A stretch of 64,000 nt of DNA, from contig CAVRPP010000005.1 of assembly GCA_963723165.1 (NCBI GenBank), positions 124,001-188,000 of the forward strand, in the 5' to 3' direction. The first letter of the stretch is position 1; every line of letters starts with the position of its first letter. Positions 42,448 to 50,002 of this stretch are shown here, in pieces. The translations under genes and the position numbers were made by a program. Source of the stretch: UBA4744 sp963723165. Its GTDB lineage: Bacteria; Actinomycetota; Acidimicrobiia; Spongiisociales; UBA4744. The notes below the pieces were generated by a model. That model was not told where the DNA came from. It saw only the letters and a program-made list of their open reading frames with translations, and ran no database searches.

Positions 42448-44124
42448 TCAGGACGCCGATCCCTCCTCACCAACGAGGTGCTCAATCGTGCTGAGCAATT
42501 GAGGGACCTGGAACGGTTTCGCGATGAGACCGTCCATGTCGGCTTCGGCCAGATTATCGGTCAATTCCGACACGGTATCTGCGCTCATGGCGATGATGGG
42601 GACCCGTTCGCCCCTCTCCTCGGTCGCCCGGATGGCCGCGGCCGCTTCAAAACCCCCCATGCCGGGCATCCACAGGTCCAACAAGATGATGTCAAACCGA
42701 TGTGCATGGACGGTCTCGACCCCCTCCCGCCCGCTGGCCGCCACCGACACACGGTGCCCCCGCCGCTCCAGCAATCGTCTTGCAACCATGCGATGGGTCG
42801 GGCTGTCGTCGACGACCAGAATGTCGAGGTGCCGTCGGCGCTCCCGCAACCAGTGTTTGGTGACGAGAACGGTCAGGTCAAGGGGCGAAGGCCCACCGAT
42901 CACGGCCTCGATTGCCAGGCGAACATCCTCCGCAGGTATTGGTTTGGTCAAGTACCCGGCAATGTTGAGATCCCGGCAGGTGGCAGCGTCGCCCCGCTGT
43001 CCCATAGCGGTAAGCACCATGACGTGCATCGCGGCCAGGTCTGCGTCCTTCCGCAAGGTACGGGCGAAATCGATTCCATCACCATTGAGGTCACACACCG
43101 TCAATGCGAAGGGACGATCAGACTCCCGGGCTTCGGTGAGTGCAACCAGCGCGTCAGCTGCAGTGGTTACCGCCGCCGGCTTCATGCCGGTAGCGCCGAT
43201 GGCTCCCAGCAATTTGTCATGATTCACCGGGTTGTCGGCGACTATGAGAATCGGAAGGCCGTCGAGGTCGGAGGCGCGTGTCGACGAAGGAGAGGTGACA
43301 TCGGCAGAACTCAGGGTCAAAGGGAGCATGACGTGGAAAGTGCTGCCGTGCCCGAGGTCGCTTTCGGCCCAGATCTCCCCGCCCATGATCTGCACGAGTT
43401 GTCGAGAGATCGACAGTCCCAGTCCGGTTCCCACCGAACGCCGGCCATTTGGCTGGGAGCCTTGTTCGTACGGCTCGAAGATGGCTTCGAGCTTGTCGGA
43501 CGGAATCCCGGACCCGGTGTCGGTCACCTGCACATGGACGGCCGACTCAGAGGACTCCAACGATCCCAGCCCCACGGAGACAGTCACGCCGCCTTCCTCG
43601 GTGAACTTCATTGCGTTGGCAACCAGATTGATCAGAATCTGGCGAAGGCGTCCTGGGTCTCCCATGACCCGATCGGGTACACCGTCTGAGATGCTCAATT
43701 CGAGGCCGAGGCCCCTTTCCTCTGCGGTGACCATCATCGAAGTCACCGTGTCACGGAGATTGTCTTTCAGGCTGAAAGGCATTTCCTCAACCACCAGATG
43801 ACCCGCTTCGATCTTGCTCAGGTCGAGGAGATCATTGACGACAGTCAGCAAGGCATCGGCGGACGAAGTCACGAGTTCGACGTACTCTCGTTGTTGAGGG
43901 GTGAGTTTGGTCTCGAGGGTGACCTGGGCCATGCCGAGAATGCCCGCCAGTTGGGTCCGGATCTCATGGCTGACTTCGGCCAGGAACTGCGATTTGGCGC
44001 GGCTGACCTTCTCAGCGGATTCGACCGCTGCTCGGAGCTGCTTCTCTGTTTCCCGCCAGTGCGAATTGCTTATCTCGTCGAGCATGGTCACCGGTCCAAA
44101 CCGGGCGTTGTCGTCGATACGCAT
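42448..44124 (-). CDS. Hybrid histidine kinase with two receiver domains
   Basis: A 558-residue soluble hybrid kinase. A short N-terminal helix leads into HisKA with VSHEIRTQLAGI (His53; the usual Pro after RT is Gln), HATPase (NLVANAMKFTEEGG, DTGSGIP, GTGLGLSISRQL), a first receiver (about 295-410) whose acidic pocket is reduced (LIVADNPVNH, phospho-site CDLNGDG) and a complete second receiver (ILVVDDSPTHRMVARRLL, LLDLWMPGMGGF, IAKPF). No sensor or membrane domain. It follows the radical SAM gene by about 85 bp on the same strand. Confidence 0.88.
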   Translation of the reverse strand: MRIDDNARFGPVTMLDEISNSHWRETEKQLRAAVESAEKVSRAKSQFLAEVSHEIRTQLAGILGMAQVTLETKLTPQQREYVELVTSSADALLTVVNDLLDLSKIEAGHLVVEEMPFSLKDNLRDTVTSMMVTAEERGLGLELSISDGVPDRVMGDPGRLRQILINLVANAMKFTEEGGVTVSVGLGSLESSESAVHVQVTDTGSGIPSDKLEAIFEPYEQGSQPNGRRSVGTGLGLSISRQLVQIMGGEIWAESDLGHGSTFHVMLPLTLSSADVTSPSSTRASDLDGLPILIVADNPVNHDKLLGAIGATGMKPAAVTTAADALVALTEARESDRPFALTVCDLNGDGIDFARTLRKDADLAAMHVMVLTAMGQRGDAATCRDLNIAGYLTKPIPAEDVRLAIEAVIGGPSPLDLTVLVTKHWLRERRRHLDILVVDDSPTHRMVARRLLERRGHRVSVAASGREGVETVHAHRFDIILLDLWMPGMGGFEAAAAIRATEERGERVPIIAMSADTVSELTDNLAEADMDGLIAKPFQVPQLLSTIEHLVGEEGSAS

Positions 44125-44192
44125 TTTTCCTGGGGTTTCCCTTGGGGACCCTCCCGATTGATATCGGCAGTCCGGATGGTCCAGTTGAGCTA

Positions 44193-44209
44193 AGAAAGGT
44201 GGCCTTTCT
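44193..44209 (-). terminator. Hairpin at the stop of the radical SAM gene
   Basis: AGAAAGG (44193-44199) and CCTTTCT (44203-44209) form a 7-bp stem with a 3-base loop, directly after the second stop codon of the selenoprotein frame. No T-run follows on the minus strand. Confidence 0.4.
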
Positions 44210-45582
44210 CACAGATCCTCGAGAGAACCGAACTGGCCCTCGGTCGGCTCTGCTCAGCAGAACCACGGCTCTGTGAGCCGTGGCCTCCCTTCTGCCACGG
44301 AGACTGTGTATTCCGGCGAACCCATGATCTCGCCTGCCAGCCCGACGTAGAGATCGCCAACGCTCCAACCGGCCGCCAATCCGCTGGTGTGGAGGTCGAC
44401 CAACCTGGCCTGGAGAGCGTCGATCTGCGGGTCGGCGGTATGCCATTGCCAGCCGAGCATCTCATCGTCATAGCCGTCCAGATAGGGCACCAGGTCAGGA
44501 ACCTCCAGCAGGAGGGACCCCTTGGGAATGAGCAGGCGAATCGTGAGCTGAACCGGATCGACGTTCCCGGTCAGGTCATACTCTTCGAGGAACCAGATCA
44601 TGTCTCGGAGATCGTCCAGGGACGTCCAGGGCGTAAAAGGAAGCCAGGTCGGCCGGATCTCCGTGTGCTCCGCACGCAGGATGGAAACGGCTGCCTCCTC
44701 GTCGGCCCTCGTATGGCCCTTGTCGAGAAGATCGAGTATCTCGTTGTTGGTTGTTTCGAATGCGGACACGACAAAAAGTAGCCCGGAGGCCGCCAGCTCA
44801 CTCCACAACGAAGCATGTCGAACGATCAGCTCAACCTTGGTAGTGATGTCAAAGGTCAAAGCGGGGTGGCGGGCGTGCATGGCCCGTGCGATTCGCATGG
44901 AATGGGCGGGTGCATTGAGGAAATCTGCGTCGCCAAAGGTGACGTGACCGGCGCCCATATCGACCAGCTGGTCGACATCCTGGAGCACGGTACCTTCGTC
45001 GACCACCCGGATCCTGCCGTCATAAACGGCCGGGATCGGGCAGTGGCGGCATCGGTGGCGGCACCCATGGCTGGCCTCCACGTACCCGACTTTTCGATGC
45101 TGTTCACCCACCTGCAGGTGGGCATAGCGCTCCAGGGCAGGCAAACCGGAACGGGCCGGTGTCCGGAACACCGTTTTTCCGAGCTCGACCGGCTGCCGAC
45201 CAGACGGCACCGATTGCTGCTCATCGATGGACCCTGCCCATCGGAGTAACGCCGACTCGTACTCGCCGGCGATGGTCCGGCCGAACGGAGACTCTTCGCC
45301 GGGCGGCCCGAAATTGGCATAGAGCCCATAAGCGCAGATCGGCAGGTCCGGAAACGACCCGGCGACCCTGCGAGCCGCTTGAGCAGCTAAGCGCATTGCC
45401 GTGTGCATGGGGACTGAGAATGCAAGCCCGTCCGACCAGTCGAGGTCAAGGCGGGTCAGGCTATCAATGGACAGATCGACCGTCCGCACTTCGTGCCCGG
45501 CCGCCAGCAAAGCCGCGGCCGGCGAGGCCGCATGCAGTGGTTGGTGACCCAGTTCGTAGGTAGAGACCAGAAGGACCCGCAT
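44209..45582 (-). CDS. Radical SAM selenoprotein with C-terminal CUAEP tail
   Basis: A radical SAM protein with an N-terminal cobalamin-binding-like domain (MRVLLVSTYELGHQPLHAAS) and the cluster motif CRHRCRHC (Cys174, 178, 181). Reading stops at a TGA at 44256-44254 after LTEPWFC, but the frame continues AEPTEGQFGSLEDL to a second TGA at 44209. Cys-Sec-Ala-Glu-Pro is the diagnostic tail of the CUAEP/CCAEP-tail radical SAM (seleno)protein family, so TGA should encode selenocysteine (residue 443) and the protein is 457 residues. A hairpin follows the codon. The reaction is unknown. Confidence 0.85.
44222..44251 (-). promoter_or_regulatory. Candidate bacterial SECIS hairpin
   Basis: Beginning two bases after the in-frame TGA (44256-44254), the minus strand folds as AGAG-CCGA-[12-base loop]-TCGG-TT-CTCT, a stem with a two-base bulge and a G-rich apical loop about 11 bases from the TGA. 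Bacterial SECIS elements lie in this position and bind SelB. Confidence 0.55.
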
Positions 45583-45735
45583 AGGACGACATCGTAGGTC
45601 ACTTGACCCGACTACCAGATCCCATCCAGCTTTGGGGTTACGGCCTTCGCGGCGCTATGTTGGCAACCAGTCCTGAGCGACTCGGGTTCGCCCACAAGGA
45701 CGAACGAAATCCAGGTATGAAGACGGAGCAAGTTG

Positions 45736-45960
45736 ATGGCAAAAGAGAAGGACGTCATTCGAGTGCAGGGGGTGGTGCGCGAGACGCTTCCCTCGGCCAT
45801 GTTTCGCGTGGAAATCGACGGCGGGCACGAGGTTCTGGCTCGCGCTTCGGGAAAAATGCGACGCGGCCGGTACATTCGGATTCTCCCCGGAGATCGGGTC
45901 GATCTCGAGATGTCGGCCTACGATCCGACCAGGGGCAGGATCGTCTGGCGTTATCGTTGA
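45736..45960 (+). CDS. infA: Translation initiation factor IF-1
   Basis: A 74-residue S1/OB-fold factor: MAKEKDVIRVQGVVRETLPSAMFRVE, then GHEVLARASGKMRRGRYIRILPGDRV and DPTRGRIVWRYR, all family landmarks. ATG at 45736 has GGAG at 45725-45728. It is divergent from the radical SAM gene and not in the ribosomal protein cluster, so this may be the only copy or a paralogue. Confidence 0.93.
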   Translation: MAKEKDVIRVQGVVRETLPSAMFRVEIDGGHEVLARASGKMRRGRYIRILPGDRVDLEMSAYDPTRGRIVWRYR

Positions 45961-46022
45961 GTAGCCCGTCCGGGCGGCGTAAACGCCGACTTCCGGAGCT
46001 CCGCACCAGGACTCGATGACCG

Positions 46023-46484
46023 TTGCCGCCTCCATCGATTCTGTTCGTTTGCACCGGGAACATCTGCAGGTCGCCCCTGGCGGAGGCCTTCGCCCGCCAC
46101 GTGCTGAGCAGCCATTTCCGGGTAGAAGATCTCGCCCTCATAGGTCTCCAGGTGGCCAGTGCCGGGACCCACGGGTTGACCGGCCACCCGGCAACGAAAG
46201 AGATGCAAGTCGTCGGTGCCGAGATGGGTCTCGATCTCAGCGGCCATCGAGCAGCGCGGGTCGATGCACGGCTGCTCGAGAGCACTTCACTGATCTACGC
46301 AATGGAGACAGACCATCTCGCCTGGCTCCGGTCAGGTTACCCCGACCGCCCCGCAGCCCTATTGGCCCCGGCCGGTATCGACGATCCGTACGGTTCCAGC
46401 CTCTCGGAGTACCGTCGAGCGGCTCGTGAGATCGTCGAAGGCGTACAACTGCACCTCCCGGAGATGACCGCCCTAGCCGGCTGA
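46023..46484 (+). CDS. Low-molecular-weight protein tyrosine phosphatase
   Basis: A 153-residue phosphatase with the P-loop VCTGNICRSPLAEA (C-x5-R-S) near residue 10 and the general-acid loop DPYG near residue 123. Some relatives act on low-molecular-weight protein arginine or in exopolysaccharide control. The first possible start after an in-frame stop is TTG 46023, which places the P-loop at the normal distance. The 3' end overlaps a convergent kinase gene by 12 bp. Confidence 0.88.
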   Translation: MPPPSILFVCTGNICRSPLAEAFARHVLSSHFRVEDLALIGLQVASAGTHGLTGHPATKEMQVVGAEMGLDLSGHRAARVDARLLESTSLIYAMETDHLAWLRSGYPDRPAALLAPAGIDDPYGSSLSEYRRAAREIVEGVQLHLPEMTALAG

Positions 46485-47867
46485 CGGTGCGTTCCCGGGG
46501 ATGGTGAACCAGAATCTGCTGCCCTCGCCGGGCTCAGAGTCCACCCCTATCTCACCGCCGTGGGCCTCTACCGCTCTCCTTGTTATCGCCATGCCAAGTC
46601 CGGTGCTGTTCTCGCCCCCGGTCGGCTTGGCGGACAAGGTGGCGAAATACTCAAAGAGCGACTGGCGGTCGGCGTTCGTTAGACCCGGACCTTGATCGGT
46701 CACATCTACCGTCCACGATCCATTGTCGTGCCTATGGCTCACGGCCACGGTGCTTCCGGCCGGCGAATACGTGACCGCGTTCGAGATGAGGTTATCCATT
46801 ACCTGGCGAAGGCGTTTGCGATCGGCGTGAACGACGCCGTTGCGCCGCGACGTCAGTTTCACGGAAGTACCTTTGCGGGCGGCGAGGTTGCCGTGGCGGC
46901 GAACAGTTTCTTCGAGGAACTCACCCAGTTCGATCGGCTCCCAGTGCAGATCAAGCTGACCGGACTCGATCTTGGTCACGTCGAGGAGATCATCGATCAG
47001 TTCGACCATATAGCGGGCTTGTCGATTGATGTCTGAAAGGAAGTCACGTCTGTGCTCTTCGTCGAGTTCCGCCGTCGGATCGGCGAGCAGTTCGGCAGAC
47101 ATCTGGATGCTGGCAATCGGGTTGCGGAGGTCGTGGGCGACCATTCCGAGGAATCGGTTCTTGATCGCATCCAACCGTCGCAGCCCTTCATTCTGCTGTT
47201 CCATTTCCTGTCGTTGCGCATCCAGATCCGACGCCAGCCTGCCCTTGTCAACAATCACGGAAAGCTGAGCGGCGATGCTCTGAAAGACGGAGACGTGCTC
47301 GGGCTGGTATTCATGGGGTCGAACGCTCGAAAAGAACATAAATCCAACCGGCTGTCCATTGACAATCAATGGGCAGGTCAGCGATGAGCGAATCCCTTCT
47401 TCCACGATCAACCGAGTCGACTCCGAGTCTGGTTTGCCGGCCAGATAGGCCTCCAGATCATTGATGATTCGGGGTCGTCCGGTGTCGAGTATCCCTTGCA
47501 GGCTGCTGCCCGCCAACGACGCCCGGTATCCGGCGCCAAGGTTCAGGGCGCCGAGATCCGATCGGGCCCAGCGGGCGACCACCGACGTGCCATCCTCTCC
47601 TATGAGAGAGAAGCCGATCCGGTTGTAAGGGATGACACCCTGGAAGCTCTCAAAGACCTTGTCGAGCACTTCATCCAGTAAGAGGCCCTGGTTGATCTGC
47701 GTGGTGATGCGGCCCAGATGCTCTGATTCCAGCAACCGTCGGTCGAGCGAGTCGGCCAGCTCCTGCAATGCAACGCCGAGCCGACTGACTTGTTCGGGAA
47801 GCTCCGAGTAGGCGCGTGCGACCGGAGCCGCCGAATCGGCGCGATCGCCGTCAATGGTTGTACTCAC
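46473..47867 (-). CDS. GAF-domain sensor histidine kinase
   Basis: A 464-residue soluble kinase. A coiled coil leads into a GAF domain (DKVFESFQGVIPYNRIGFSLIGEDG to TCPLIVNGQPVGFMFF), a second coiled coil, a HisKA with MVAHDLRNPIASIQ (His in HDLRNP) and HATPase (NLISNAVTYSP, DQGPGLT, STGLGMAITRR). No membrane segment. I start at GTG 47867 with AGGGAG upstream; a 16-codon longer frame also exists. No regulator is adjacent. Confidence 0.86.
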   Translation of the reverse strand: MSTTIDGDRADSAAPVARAYSELPEQVSRLGVALQELADSLDRRLLESEHLGRITTQINQGLLLDEVLDKVFESFQGVIPYNRIGFSLIGEDGTSVVARWARSDLGALNLGAGYRASLAGSSLQGILDTGRPRIINDLEAYLAGKPDSESTRLIVEEGIRSSLTCPLIVNGQPVGFMFFSSVRPHEYQPEHVSVFQSIAAQLSVIVDKGRLASDLDAQRQEMEQQNEGLRRLDAIKNRFLGMVAHDLRNPIASIQMSAELLADPTAELDEEHRRDFLSDINRQARYMVELIDDLLDVTKIESGQLDLHWEPIELGEFLEETVRRHGNLAARKGTSVKLTSRRNGVVHADRKRLRQVMDNLISNAVTYSPAGSTVAVSHRHDNGSWTVDVTDQGPGLTNADRQSLFEYFATLSAKPTGGENSTGLGMAITRRAVEAHGGEIGVDSEPGEGSRFWFTIPGNAPSAG

Positions 47868-48115
47868 TGGGTGAACTCCCTGGAACCGCTGTCTCGAAAG
47901 TATCGGCCGAGTCACAGTGAGAACTTGAGCGGTTGCAGGGCGTTGCCGCTCTCCGAAGCCGTCCGGGTTGAGAGCCAGCCCCGCACCTCGCGACGTCCTT
48001 AGGAAGGGGCTGTCCGGGGCTTGTCCCGGATCTGCGGCGCAGCCGATCGTCTCGACCCACCCACAAGGAAAGGCCGACCACTAGGTTTGGCCCCATTCTG
48101 CAAGAAGGCACGACC

Positions 48116-48838
48116 TTGGCCGACCGCCCCTACCTCATACCCGTTCTGTTGGGAACCGTCCGCCAAGGTGCCCGCAGCAGCGGAGTCGCCCGATGGGTAA
48201 CCGACCGGTTGATCCAACAAGCCGACGTCGTGACGCAGCTCATTGAACTCGATTCTGTTGGACTGGCCGCCGACGACGAGGGAACCGCTATCAAGGACCC
48301 GGCATTGGCCGAATTGATCGATCAGTCCGATGGCCTTGTGATCGTCGCGCCCGAATACAACCATGGCTATCCAGGTTCTCTCAAACGCGCCCTGGATAGC
48401 CACTACACCGAGTACGTCCACAAACCGGTTGGCGTGGTCGGCGTCTCCGCAGGCCCGCTCGGCGGTGCCCGCATGATTGAGAACCTGTTACCCGTGCTGC
48501 GCGCCATCGGGCTGGTACCGATCGGGCGAGACGCAACAGTCGCAGGTGTTGCAGACGCATTCGACGAGGATGGGGGTCTCCGGGACTCTCGAACAGAGCG
48601 CCGCATCGACGGAATGCTGGTCGAGCTTCGATGGATGGCCGCCACGCTCCGGTACGGCCGGGAAACAGTCTCCACTCAGGCGGAAGCCCGCCGGTCGGGT
48701 GCGGAATGCGGGCAATGCGGGCTACCGATGAATCACCATGCCGATGTTGTCGACGAGCAAGCAGGCAGCGCCACCACTCGCGTCCATGCATGTTCTTCGT
48801 GCGGGAAGAGTGCGGTCGAACGTCTCAAACCTGAGTGA
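48116..48838 (+). CDS. NAD(P)H-dependent FMN reductase with C-terminal zinc ribbon
   Basis: A 240-residue fusion. Residues 1-190 are a flavodoxin-like FMN reductase (VLLGTVRQGARSSGVARWV, and PEYNHGYPGSLKRALDS, the family signature). Residues 196-235 hold CGQCGLPMNHHAD and CSSCGKS, a four-cysteine zinc ribbon seldom seen on this family. TTG start at 48116 has AGAAGG upstream. Reaction on quinones, azo dyes or metals is possible; not determined. Confidence 0.8.
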   Translation: MADRPYLIPVLLGTVRQGARSSGVARWVTDRLIQQADVVTQLIELDSVGLAADDEGTAIKDPALAELIDQSDGLVIVAPEYNHGYPGSLKRALDSHYTEYVHKPVGVVGVSAGPLGGARMIENLLPVLRAIGLVPIGRDATVAGVADAFDEDGGLRDSRTERRIDGMLVELRWMAATLRYGRETVSTQAEARRSGAECGQCGLPMNHHADVVDEQAGSATTRVHACSSCGKSAVERLKPE

Positions 48839-48855
48839 GTCTTCAGGAAGCCCGT

Positions 48856-49467
48856 TCAAAGGCCGACGTGGTGGTCGACGCCTTCGAAAGTCCGGATGAA
48901 CTTCTCCAGTTGTTCGATGGTCCCGTCGGACAGGTCGTCGAAATACAGCACCCGGCCCCACGCTACCGCCGCCGCGGGACGAGCGACGCCATCGGGATCA
49001 ACAATGTCCTGATACGGCATGAGCAACAGGTTGCGGCCCACGAAGTCGACCAGGACCTGGCGTAGGTCTTCCACGAGATCGGAGCAGGTGCTGCCGCAGC
49101 TGTAGGCAAGAACAACCCCTCCATCTTCGAGGTTGTGCACGTAGAGTTCCGGCGGCACCTCAATTTCGGACTCACCCCAGTTCGCCAAGCTTCCAATGTG
49201 CGGACCGGACGACGGCGGGCTGCTGTTGTAGACAATGTGGGGTTCGTCGATGGAAGTCAGGTGCTCGTTACCGAGATCGGCGAAGGCCAAACCGGGCGCC
49301 GGGGGTTGGATAACTACCAGAACGACCGCCGCAGCTACGACCAGGACTGAACCGGCGGCCAGCGCCATCGTTCGCCGCCGATTGGCTTTGGCCGCCATCG
49401 CAGCCTTGCGAGCCGCTTGCTCGGCCCTTTGCCGCTCGAGGTTCCTACCTCGTTTTGGTCGTGCCAT
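48856..49467 (-). CDS. DUF3105 membrane-anchored protein
   Basis: A 203-residue protein with a basic N-terminus, one membrane helix (about residues 34-54) and an extracytoplasmic DUF3105 domain with YNSSPPSSGPHIG, VHNLEDGGVVLAYSCG and a CGSTC pair. DUF3105 proteins are common in actinobacteria and unassigned; the HNLEDG motif is diagnostic. Alternative start codons lie further upstream, but ATG at 49467 gives a normal positive N-terminus. Confidence 0.82.
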   Translation of the reverse strand: MARPKRGRNLERQRAEQAARKAAMAAKANRRRTMALAAGSVLVVAAAVVLVVIQPPAPGLAFADLGNEHLTSIDEPHIVYNSSPPSSGPHIGSLANWGESEIEVPPELYVHNLEDGGVVLAYSCGSTCSDLVEDLRQVLVDFVGRNLLLMPYQDIVDPDGVARPAAAVAWGRVLYFDDLSDGTIEQLEKFIRTFEGVDHHVGL

Positions 49468-49529
49468 CGTTCCTCGTTTCGACGCAAGCCTTCATTCGGT
49501 CTTGAGCGGCAACGCATCGCCGCGTCCCG

Positions 49530-49976
49530 CTATTCCGATGGTCGATTGGCTTGCTTCGGCACCGTGACGACGATCTCATAGGAATGACTGATCGTGGCTG
49601 AGTGCGCCAACATAGCCGCCGCCGAGCACAGCTTCGTTTCGCTGAGCCAGATCGCCCGGGCGAAACGGCGTTCATCGACGTCCCCCCAGATCCGGTAGTG
49701 CAGCTCGATGTCGGTCCAAACCCGGGGCGGCGCCTCAGCCCGCCGGCCTGCCACGTCTACTTGGAAAGCAGTGAACGGCTGGCGCATCTTGGTGAGCAGT
49801 TCAATGACCGTGCTCGCCGAGCAGGTCGCCAGACCGACCAGAAGCAGTTGCATAGGCCCCGGACCCGAAGCTTGGGGACCTGCGCCGGAACCCTCCACCC
49901 GGATCGATTGTCCGGTCGCGATCGTTACGTCGAAGGCTTCTCCGCTCACATGAGTGGCCGTGATGAGCTTGTTCAT
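49530..49976 (-). CDS. OsmC family protein
   Basis: A 148-residue OsmC/YhfA-type protein. It has GPGPMQLLLVGLATCSASTVIELL, with the first redox cysteine, and a second cysteine in ETKLCSAAAMLAHSATISHSYEI. Two-cysteine OsmC proteins reduce organic hydroperoxides. It lies 62 bp upstream of the DUF3105 gene and 26 bp after the acyl-CoA synthetase on the same strand. Start set at ATG 49976. Confidence 0.88.
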   Translation of the reverse strand: MNKLITATHVSGEAFDVTIATGQSIRVEGSGAGPQASGPGPMQLLLVGLATCSASTVIELLTKMRQPFTAFQVDVAGRRAEAPPRVWTDIELHYRIWGDVDERRFARAIWLSETKLCSAAAMLAHSATISHSYEIVVTVPKQANRPSE

Positions 49977-50002
49977 GGCGTGAGTATGCCGGAGACGACC
50001 GG

